A DNA stretch of 38,347 bases, from positions 1-38,347 of the forward strand of contig JBFHGJ010000052.1 of NCBI GenBank assembly GCA_041583135.1, read 5' to 3'. The position numbers and the translations under genes were made by a program. The DNA comes from JABSOG01 sp041583135 (GTDB taxonomy: Bacteria; Pseudomonadota; Gammaproteobacteria; Enterobacterales; Alteromonadaceae). The notes below the pieces were generated by a model that was given only the letters and a program-made list of their open reading frames with translations, was not told the DNA's origin and searched no databases. Positions 10,476 through 18,457 of this stretch are shown piece by piece. Positions within the stretch are counted from its first letter, which is position 1. Every line of letters begins with the position of its first letter.

Positions 10476-13400
10476 CGTTTTGCGTTCCTCTTAATTCTGG
10501 CCTGTAGCCTTGATTTGCCTTTGGCGCGTTGTTCGGTGCGCTCGACCCGTGGCGGCGCTTGCTCCGCCCCCGACTGACCAAGCCAACTTGCCAAGGCAGT
10601 GATGTTACTTTTATCAAACAGTTCAACCGCCGATATTTTGCGGTTAAGTTTGGTGCTTAACGCATCGGCTAGGCTCACCAAATCGAGTGAAGTGGCGCCC
10701 ACTTCAAAGAAATTGTCGTTACTGCCGATACGCTCAAGCCCTAAACGGCCAGTCAAATGCTCGGCAATAAACTGCTCAAGCTCACCATCGGGGGCGACAA
10801 ATGCCTGTACCACGGCCCGCACCGCTTTTGGCTCAGGTAAGGCTTTGCGGTCTTTTTTGCCACTGGTGGTCAAGCTAAAGGCGTCGATAGGCATAATGAT
10901 CGACGGCACCATGTAAGCAGGCACGGCATCACTGAGCGCGCCCCTAAGTTGCGCCACATCAGGCTCTACGCCTGCCTCGCTGGCAACCACATAGGCCACC
11001 AAAGCGTCGCGCTGGTTTTGTGTGTCTCGGTGCAGTACCACCAAAGAATCGCTGACACTGGGCTGCGCGTTCAAACAGGCTTCGATTTCACCTGGCTCGA
11101 TCCTAAAGCCATGGAGTTTGATCTGGTGGTCGATTCGGCCTAAAAACACCAGCCCTTGAGCTGAACGCCTTACCAAGTCGCCGGTGGCATACCAGCGCTT
11201 ACCATCGATTTCTACAAACACTTTTTCCGTCAGTTCAGGGCGATTGAGGTAACCTTGGGCCAAGCCACTACCGCCGATAAACAACTGTCCGGCAGCGCCC
11301 GGCGGCAGCGGATTGCAGGCGCTATCTAAAATACAATAAGCGGTATTGTCGATAGGCTCGCCAATGCTCACCAGCTCGCAGTCTGCGCTGATCTGCTGAC
11401 AGAATGACCAAATGGTGGTTTCAGTCGGCCCGTACATATTCCACAATGAGCCGACTTTGGCCGCAAGGCTGTGGGCCAGATCCAAGGTCAGCGCTTCGCC
11501 GCCACATAAGGCTTTAAGGTCGGCCTTGCCTGACCACTGGGCATCGATAAGCACCCGCCATAGCGTGGGCGTTGCCTGCATCACGGTGACTTGCTCACGC
11601 TCAATCATGTGCGCCAAGCGCTCGCCATCGCCGATAAACGCGCGGGCGCCCAGCACCAAAGTACCGCCACAAACCAGCGGTAAAAACAGCTCTAAACCAC
11701 TGATATCAAAGGTAGAGGCAGTCAATGCCAGCAATTTATCACTGGCGCTAAAGCCGGGCTTTTTCGCCATCGACAACAGCAAGTTGACAAAGGCACCGTG
11801 GCTTATCTCAACCCCTTTAGGTTTACCGGTTGAGCCTGAAGTAAACAGCACATAGGCCAATTGCTCAGCACCTAATTGCTCACCAAGCCGACTGTCGTCA
11901 AAGCTGTCATCAGCCTGTGGCGCAATAACTTCAATGGTCAGTGGTTGCACGCTGTGCGAGATGGCAACAACCGCCTTGGCCTGTTCGACAATCTCTTGTT
12001 TACGCGCTGCTGGCGCGTCGATGTCCATCGGCACATAGCAAGCGCCGGTTTTCATCACCGCCAATAGGCTCAGCGGCAAGGTCCAATCATGTTCAAGCAG
12101 CACTGCGACCGCTGTGCCTTTGCCTACCCCCTTGGTCATCAAGCGTCTGGCAAGGCGGTTTGACTGGCGTTCAAGCTCAGCATAACTAAGGTGCTTGTCG
12201 CCATCGATAATGGCAGTGGCATCAGGACAAGTGGCTACCTTTTGCGCAATCAGTTGATGCACACTTTGGCGCGGCGCTTCAATTGGCGGCAATGCCAACG
12301 CAGCTTTTGCCTCTTGAGCGCTCAATAACGGCACTTTGTCGATGGGTTGTTCGGTATCGGCAAGTACCCGAGCGCTCAGCTGAGCATAACTGTGGGCCAA
12401 CTCTGCGATACGGGCTTGTGCAAACAGCGCCTTGTTAAATTCCCACTCAATCACCAAACGCTCGCCATCGTCAAAGATGTTCAGGGTCAAATCGAACTTG
12501 GCGGTTTGATTGGGCAGCTCAACATAATCGACATCGACCTGTCCGAGGTTCAATTCGCTTGGCGCATTGTTGTGCAGCACAAAGAAAATTTGAAACAGTG
12601 GGCCAAAGGCGGTGTGACGCTCCACTTTGAGCCTTTCGACCAAGGTTTCAAACGGCAGTGACTGATGACCGAAGGCATCTAAGATATCACTGGCATTTTG
12701 CGCCAAAAGCTGGCTAAAGCTGACCCCTTCGGTCAATTCGGTGCGCAGCACTATGGTATTGATAAAACAGCCAATCACGTCCTCAAGCTGAGTATTTGAA
12801 CGGTTGGCAACTGGGGTGCCCATCAAAATGTCCTGGCTGTTGGAGTAACGGCCAAGCAATAAGGCAAATAGGGTTTGCAGCAACATAAACAGGCTGACAT
12901 TGTGCTGCACGGCGCATTGACGCAACATCACAGCCAACTCGCTGTCGAGTTCTTGGCGATAAACCTCACCGACAAACTGCTGATGCAGCGGCCGTGGGAA
13001 ATCCAGCGCCAAGTCGTGACACAAAGGCGCATCGGCCAGACGTTGCTGCCAGAATTTAAGCATCGCCGCACATTCTGGCTCGCTTGGCGATAACTGCTTA
13101 GCTTGCCACTGGCTGTAATCACGGTATTGCACCTGTGGCATCAGACGCACAGGCGCAATATCGCCCGCCGCCGGGCCAACCGCCGCCTGATAATAATGAC
13201 TGATGCCTTTGGCCAAAATACTGACCGACCAACCATCGGCGGCAATATGGTGCAAGCACACATGCAGCAAATGCAGCTCATCTGACAATTGAATCAGTAC
13301 AACACGAATAGGACAATCCCGCGCCAAGTCAAAACGCCCGGTGGCGGCCTGACGCAATAGCTCATCGGTTTTTGCCTGTTGCTCGGTCGCGGTTAAATCA

Positions 13401-16400
13401 CTCAAATCGATTTGTGCAACAATACCTTGAGGCTCGGCCAAGACATGCTGTAAAACCTGTCTGCCTTGTTCAACATAGACTGTACGCAGCACTTGATGGT
13501 CGGCAACAACGGCCATTATGGCATCGCTTAGGGCCTGCGTATTGAGCGCGCCTGCGAGCTTGTAGGTCGAGTAGATATGATAGGCGCCGCCATCGTCTTG
13601 ATTGAGTTTATCCAAAAGCCAAATGCGGTTTTGCTGGGCTGAGGTCACTATATCCTGCTCTTTTGGCATGACGGCAATGGCGTTGTGGCTGCCTTCATTG
13701 ATGGTGGCGTCTTTAACCAAAGATGCCAGCATCGCCAGACTTGGCTGAGCAAAAAAGCGTTTGAGCGGGATTTTGCGGTTAAACTTGGCTTCGATTTCGG
13801 CCAATAATTTCAGCGCCAGCAGTGAGTTACCGCCGGATTTAAAGAAATCATCGGTCAAAGATAAACGCTCTAACGGCAGACCCAATACCTTGGCCGCCAA
13901 ACCCAATACCACCCATTCGTTGGCGCTGGCCGCTTCAGTTTGAGCGTGTGGCTTTATCGCCTCGCTTGTCAGCATAGCCGCTAACTGTTTGCTATCGACC
14001 TTGCCGTTAGCGGTCAAAGGCATGGCTTCTATCACCAGCAACTGCGCCGGTAACATGTGCCGTGGCAACTGCTGGGCGAGTTCATTTAACAGCTCAGCTT
14101 CATCGCGCTCACTGCAAACAAACGCCAACAAGCGCTTATGGCCTTGATGATTATCGACAATTACCGCCGCTTGGTGCACGCCATTTAGACGGCCTATGGC
14201 CTGCTCAACTTCGGCAGGCTCAATGCGATAGCCGCTGATCTTAACCTGTGCGTCGTTTCTGCCGCAAAAACGCAATAGCCCCTGCTCATCGACTCGGGCC
14301 AAATCGCCACTGCGGTAATAGCGGCCTTGAGCGCCCATCTGTACAAATGCCTCGGCATCGGCTTTAGGGTTGTTGTGATAGCCCAACGCCACGTTTGGCC
14401 CGCCAATATAAAGCTCGCCAATAGCCCCCTGTGGTACAGGCTGTTGTTTGCTGTCGAGCAGTAAAAGCTCAGTGAACTCAACCGCGCGGCCAATCGGCAC
14501 GCCGCCATAACGATAATCGCGGTTGGCGACCTCGAAGGCGCTACAGATCACCGTAGTCTCCGTAGGGCCATAAGTGTTAAATAGCGTAATGGCTTTATCG
14601 CCAAGGGCGTCAAACCACTGGTTAAGCGCAGCTGGCGCCATCGCCTCGCCGCCCAAAATCAAGCGCTTAAGCGGCGTATTGTGTAATTGCTCAGTTAGGC
14701 TCGCGGCGCTACAGAGCTGATGCCAGTATGCCGTTGGCAAACTAACGCTGTCGATATCATGCTGCGCGAGTAACTGCCAAAAATCTTCGCCACTGGGAAG
14801 CAAGCTATCGTCTTTCACCACCAAGGTGCCGCCTAAGAGTAAGGTCAGGCTCAATTCTTCGATAAAAATATCAAAGGCGGTTGAGCTCATTTGCAGCAAA
14901 CGCGCCGGGCCTTCAATGCCATAAAGGGTTTTGGCCGACAGATAATAGGCATACCAGTTTTGCTGAGAGATACACACCCCTTTAGGTAAACCGGTAGAAC
15001 CTGAGGTGTAGATCAAATATGCCGGGCTATCTGGCACAATCTCAACTTGTGCAAAATCCACGCTGGCAGCCGAATCAATAAGCTCATCGACCTTGTGGCT
15101 CTTAATATCATGATGATTTAACGCCTGTTGCCCAGACTCATCACACAGCGCCATCACTGCGGTGCTATCGCTAAGCATGTAAGACAGACGCTCTTTAGGA
15201 TAGTTAGGGTCAAGTAATACCGCCGCGCCACCTGCGCTTAACACCGCCATAAAGGCCTGTGGTATCAGGCTAACGTCGTTAAAACACAGCGCAACATAAT
15301 CGCCCGGTTTTACCCCGGCTAGGCTCAGTGCCTGACTCATGGCCGTGACCTTAACAGCCAACTGACCATAGCTGATATTGCCGCCGGAGGTTTCTATGGC
15401 ATGAGCATCTGGCATCTGGGCTGCAACGTCAAAGAACAACTGATGAACAGGCGTCGAAGACAAGCCACTAAAGTCTTTGTTGCTGCCACTTAATGGCGGC
15501 AGCTCTGCGCCAAACATGTCTAAGCTCGCTATACGGCCATTGGGGTTACTGACGATGGCCTGTAGCAGCTGATTGAACTGGCGCGCAATGCGTTCAACAC
15601 GCTGATGGCAGAACAGCGAGCGGTCATAAATCCAGTCAACCACCAAGCCCTCATCTTGTTCACTGTGCGCTTTGCGTACCGCGATTTCCAAGTCAAACTT
15701 GCTGCCTGCCACCTCAGCGCGAGGTTGTGGCGTTAATTTAAGGCCGGGGATAACCATCTCGCCTTTGGCCGAGGTATCCATGCTAAAGAGGATCTGCACC
15801 AAGCGGCCATGTTCAAGGGTTTGCTCAATGCCAAGCCCATCGACGATTTGCTCAAGCAGCACGTCTTGATGTTGTTGGGCGTCTAAATGCACGCTTCTTA
15901 GGGCTGTTAGATAATCATCGAGCAGGTCAAAGTCGGTACTATTACGCAGCACCAAAGTATTGACGAAAAAACCCACCAAAGGCTCCAGCTCGACCCGAGT
16001 TCTGTTGGCCGTTGGCGTGCCAATCACCATATCGCTGCTAGCACTGTGACGACTGAGCAATAGCGCCAAGGCGCCATGAAGCAACATAAAGGTCGTCAAC
16101 CCTTTATCTTTGGCCACCGCTGCAACCGCCAAATGCAATTGACTTGGGATATCCAAACTCACCACTTGTGCCTGTCCGTCACTCTCCCCTCTAGGGAAGT
16201 CGGTGACTAGGCTATGTATGGTTGGCGCATCTTTTAGCGTTTCAAGCCAATGCGCTAACTGGGCTTTGAACTTATCTTGGCTGAGATGACGTCTTTGCCA
16301 TAGGGCATAATCGGCATATTGCACACTCAGCGGCTTTAATTCAGGGGCAACACCTTGACTTAGGGCCTGATAAAGATGAACAAACTCATTGACCAAAATG

Positions 16401-18457
16401 CCAAGAGACCAGCCATCGGCGGCGATATGATGAACGCTCAATACCAAAGTGCCAAAGTGGCTGTCGCGCCTGATAAAACTGGCTCTTAACATCAAACCTT
16501 CGGCCAAGTCGAAGGCGTTGTTTTGCTCTGCTATAAGCTGACGCTTCACTTCATCGGCAAATTCGCCGGCGGTAGATTCAACTACCGCCAACTGAAAATC
16601 AAACCGCGCTTGCGGCTGTTGTTTTGGCTCGCCGTCGATTTCAACAAAACCGGTTCTAAGGGGCTCATGGCGGCGAATAAGTTCGATAAAGGCTCTTTCT
16701 GCCAGCCAAAGGTCGAGCGGTCCTGCGACATCGATGGCCGAGGTCATATTGAAATTGGCCGAGCCTTGTTGCAGCTTATCGACCAGCCACAAGCGCTGCT
16801 GGGCAAAAGACAATGGCAGCGGCTGATTGTCGCGCTCGATGGCAATAATGCTGTCATCGTCAACGGCTTGTTCGGCAAGCAACTTCATCAGCGCCGGCTT
16901 GTTGGCTTTTAATAGCTCAAACAGTTCATCTGGCACGTCATCGTCGAACATCACATCTAACGCACCGTCATTAAGCGCCAGTTCCACATGATACTTTTCG
17001 CACATATGTAGTACGTGATTAAGCGATTCACTTGCATCATCTAGCTCAGGCTGCTCAAAAACAATAAATTCCAGCGCGCCGTTGGCCGAGTTGATCACCC
17101 CGCTGTTTTTCTCCAGTGTCATACCCCGCACAAACGCGCCGCAATACTGGTTTTCGAAATCAAATACGCCCCACACCATTTGGTGCGGCACAACGCCAGC
17201 GCCCGGACGACACGCCATGACACTATCAGGCGCACAATACTGCTGCACCATCCATTCAGGCTCGGTGATCACCCGCTCGCTCAAAGCCTGCCACTCGTCC
17301 GTGGTCATATTACAACCGATGTAAACATCGGTGCCTTGGGCGGACTGGGCTTTTTTCAACACCAAATGGAGTTGATGGTCTGTTAACAACTGACGCATCG
17401 GCATCGCTTCGCCCTGATAAACCACCGGCTTGTCACCTAATCGGCTAGACCAAGGCACATGGTTTTCAATCAGCAGCAATTGCTCTGGGGTAAAAATCGA
17501 ACGCAACATCGGCTCATGAAGCAAGGTCAACAGGTGCTTGTTGCCAATGAGCGTATGCAGCGGGCTGTCGGGAAAAACAATGTGGTTTTTCAGCGCCGTG
17601 GCGACAAACTTCAGGTAAATCGGCCGTGGAATGTCCATTCCCGGCGGCAACGGCAACATCACCGCGTCAATCGGCTCGCCGTTAAAGGTTATCCCGCCGA
17701 GGTTGTCACCGTCGAAGCGAACCTGTGAAAAATCTTTACAAAATAACAACTTACCTTGTGGCAATGAGGCTGGTTTACAGCGTTCATAAACACTTTGCAG
17801 CGCCTGTTCAAGGCTCTCATACTCACGGCCGTTGACCGACTCGAAATAGCTGGCACATAAGATATTACCCACCGCGTCCGCTTTGCCTTGACGGGCAATG
17901 CCACGACCGACGGCAGCCAACATACCGGCCATCACATCGCGGTATTTGAGCTGCATTTGTTTGGTCAACGGCTCGTTGTCGAGCTGCTGCGAATACAAAG
18001 ATGCCACCCAATCGTGCTGCCAACCGCCGATGGTCGTCCCCGCGTTAACCTCAAGCAATTTAAAGCAATCGTCGGTAAACACCAGGTCGTGACGGAAGAT
18101 CAGCTCTTTAAAATCCAGCTTGGCTTCATTCACCAAGTCCAAAATAAACGCAGGCACGTTGAGATAGTCGGCAAAGGCAACACTGTCTTTTTGAAAATAA
18201 TGGCCTATGGCGCTGAACATCAAATGGGGCAGCTGCTTTAAGAAATCATCGAAGCTATCTATCAGCTTTTGATCAATCACCACCGGCCAATCGGCCACTT
18301 GGTACTCATATTGGCGCATAAACGACACAACACCGCTCTGGTCAAAGTTGACCTTACGAGCCTGCAAGTCACGATGTTGTTGCAAATGGTCGTTGAGCGC
18401 ACGAAAACTGCGGGAATAAAACAGACCGTCTGACACTTTAGAGCTGTGAGGCGCCAT
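10472..18457 (-). CDS. NRPS with N-terminal ATP-grasp-like domain: ATP-grasp-TubC docking-C-A-T-C-A-T
   Basis: 2661 residues. Residues 1-468 are homologous to the free-standing ATP-grasp protein at 28268-29644 (shared KLLEVNAG/KLLEINVG, IGGW, GNK, HVPW, VLK, WG.F, GVINS and EF.VFE blocks). Residues 478-530 resemble a TubC docking domain. Then come C (about 546-985, HHIAADGWS), A (about 1010-1500), T (about 1520-1590, GGNS), C (about 1600-2040, HHIAADGWS), A (about 2060-2540) and T (Ser2590 in VGATS). By GrsA-style alignment the first A domain has pocket DIESIGTVIK; Glu at the third position could suit a basic side chain, but I cannot assign it. The second has DILQLGMIWK, a glycine code. There is no epimerase or thioesterase. 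The C-terminus is strongly basic. The ATG overlaps the upstream stop (TAATG). It elongates the peptide by two residues before the PKS modules. The role of the ATP-grasp-like region is unknown. Confidence 0.95.
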   Translation of the reverse strand: MAPHSSKVSDGLFYSRSFRALNDHLQQHRDLQARKVNFDQSGVVSFMRQYEYQVADWPVVIDQKLIDSFDDFLKQLPHLMFSAIGHYFQKDSVAFADYLNVPAFILDLVNEAKLDFKELIFRHDLVFTDDCFKLLEVNAGTTIGGWQHDWVASLYSQQLDNEPLTKQMQLKYRDVMAGMLAAVGRGIARQGKADAVGNILCASYFESVNGREYESLEQALQSVYERCKPASLPQGKLLFCKDFSQVRFDGDNLGGITFNGEPIDAVMLPLPPGMDIPRPIYLKFVATALKNHIVFPDSPLHTLIGNKHLLTLLHEPMLRSIFTPEQLLLIENHVPWSSRLGDKPVVYQGEAMPMRQLLTDHQLHLVLKKAQSAQGTDVYIGCNMTTDEWQALSERVITEPEWMVQQYCAPDSVMACRPGAGVVPHQMVWGVFDFENQYCGAFVRGMTLEKNSGVINSANGALEFIVFEQPELDDASESLNHVLHMCEKYHVELALNDGALDVMFDDDVPDELFELLKANKPALMKLLAEQAVDDDSIIAIERDNQPLPLSFAQQRLWLVDKLQQGSANFNMTSAIDVAGPLDLWLAERAFIELIRRHEPLRTGFVEIDGEPKQQPQARFDFQLAVVESTAGEFADEVKRQLIAEQNNAFDLAEGLMLRASFIRRDSHFGTLVLSVHHIAADGWSLGILVNEFVHLYQALSQGVAPELKPLSVQYADYALWQRRHLSQDKFKAQLAHWLETLKDAPTIHSLVTDFPRGESDGQAQVVSLDIPSQLHLAVAAVAKDKGLTTFMLLHGALALLLSRHSASSDMVIGTPTANRTRVELEPLVGFFVNTLVLRNSTDFDLLDDYLTALRSVHLDAQQHQDVLLEQIVDGLGIEQTLEHGRLVQILFSMDTSAKGEMVIPGLKLTPQPRAEVAGSKFDLEIAVRKAHSEQDEGLVVDWIYDRSLFCHQRVERIARQFNQLLQAIVSNPNGRIASLDMFGAELPPLSGSNKDFSGLSSTPVHQLFFDVAAQMPDAHAIETSGGNISYGQLAVKVTAMSQALSLAGVKPGDYVALCFNDVSLIPQAFMAVLSAGGAAVLLDPNYPKERLSYMLSDSTAVMALCDESGQQALNHHDIKSHKVDELIDSAASVDFAQVEIVPDSPAYLIYTSGSTGLPKGVCISQQNWYAYYLSAKTLYGIEGPARLLQMSSTAFDIFIEELSLTLLLGGTLVVKDDSLLPSGEDFWQLLAQHDIDSVSLPTAYWHQLCSAASLTEQLHNTPLKRLILGGEAMAPAALNQWFDALGDKAITLFNTYGPTETTVICSAFEVANRDYRYGGVPIGRAVEFTELLLLDSKQQPVPQGAIGELYIGGPNVALGYHNNPKADAEAFVQMGAQGRYYRSGDLARVDEQGLLRFCGRNDAQVKISGYRIEPAEVEQAIGRLNGVHQAAVIVDNHQGHKRLLAFVCSERDEAELLNELAQQLPRHMLPAQLLVIEAMPLTANGKVDSKQLAAMLTSEAIKPHAQTEAASANEWVVLGLAAKVLGLPLERLSLTDDFFKSGGNSLLALKLLAEIEAKFNRKIPLKRFFAQPSLAMLASLVKDATINEGSHNAIAVMPKEQDIVTSAQQNRIWLLDKLNQDDGGAYHIYSTYKLAGALNTQALSDAIMAVVADHQVLRTVYVEQGRQVLQHVLAEPQGIVAQIDLSDLTATEQQAKTDELLRQAATGRFDLARDCPIRVVLIQLSDELHLLHVCLHHIAADGWSVSILAKGISHYYQAAVGPAAGDIAPVRLMPQVQYRDYSQWQAKQLSPSEPECAAMLKFWQQRLADAPLCHDLALDFPRPLHQQFVGEVYRQELDSELAVMLRQCAVQHNVSLFMLLQTLFALLLGRYSNSQDILMGTPVANRSNTQLEDVIGCFINTIVLRTELTEGVSFSQLLAQNASDILDAFGHQSLPFETLVERLKVERHTAFGPLFQIFFVLHNNAPSELNLGQVDVDYVELPNQTAKFDLTLNIFDDGERLVIEWEFNKALFAQARIAELAHSYAQLSARVLADTEQPIDKVPLLSAQEAKAALALPPIEAPRQSVHQLIAQKVATCPDATAIIDGDKHLSYAELERQSNRLARRLMTKGVGKGTAVAVLLEHDWTLPLSLLAVMKTGACYVPMDIDAPAARKQEIVEQAKAVVAISHSVQPLTIEVIAPQADDSFDDSRLGEQLGAEQLAYVLFTSGSTGKPKGVEISHGAFVNLLLSMAKKPGFSASDKLLALTASTFDISGLELFLPLVCGGTLVLGARAFIGDGERLAHMIEREQVTVMQATPTLWRVLIDAQWSGKADLKALCGGEALTLDLAHSLAAKVGSLWNMYGPTETTIWSFCQQISADCELVSIGEPIDNTAYCILDSACNPLPPGAAGQLFIGGSGLAQGYLNRPELTEKVFVEIDGKRWYATGDLVRRSAQGLVFLGRIDHQIKLHGFRIEPGEIEACLNAQPSVSDSLVVLHRDTQNQRDALVAYVVASEAGVEPDVAQLRGALSDAVPAYMVPSIIMPIDAFSLTTSGKKDRKALPEPKAVRAVVQAFVAPDGELEQFIAEHLTGRLGLERIGSNDNFFEVGATSLDLVSLADALSTKLNRKISAVELFDKSNITALASWLGQSGAEQAPPRVERTEQRAKGKSRLQARIKRNAKR
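16868..17026 (-). other. Internal TubC-type docking domain between ATP-grasp-like and C domains
   Basis: Residues about 478-530 of the NRPS starting at 18457, beginning LNHVLHMCEKYHVELALNDG and ending in a helix with KANKPALMKLLAE. The pattern (helix, hairpin, helix with a KxxLxxLL end) matches TubC N-terminal docking domains, which normally open a protein. Here about 470 residues of ATP-grasp-like sequence precede it. The hairpin is acidic (DGALDVMFDDD), whereas the upstream NRPS ends in a basic tail (TTRKKRVSI), so the two could still dock. The fold call is by pattern only. Confidence 0.65.
17054..18457 (-). other. NRPS-fused circularly permuted ATP-grasp-like domain, probably altered at the nucleotide site
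   Basis: Residues 1-468 of the NRPS. Alignment by eye to the free paralogue keeps the acidic/Asn block (KLLEVNAGTTIGGWQHD versus KLLEINVGSRIGGWDHD), the GNK block, HVPW, the Lys in VLK, the WG-F block, an Arg and the GVINS-G-A-EF block. The glycine-rich loop after the Lys, GFSGDGVFVG in the free copy, is AQSAQGTDVYIG here, losing two glycines and changing the spacing of the rest. The domain may therefore bind ATP poorly and act as a scaffold, or use a different loop. The family (glutathionylspermidine-synthase-like, circularly permuted ATP-grasp) is recognised from the GNK...PW...KP/KL order; the substrate is unknown. Confidence 0.72.
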
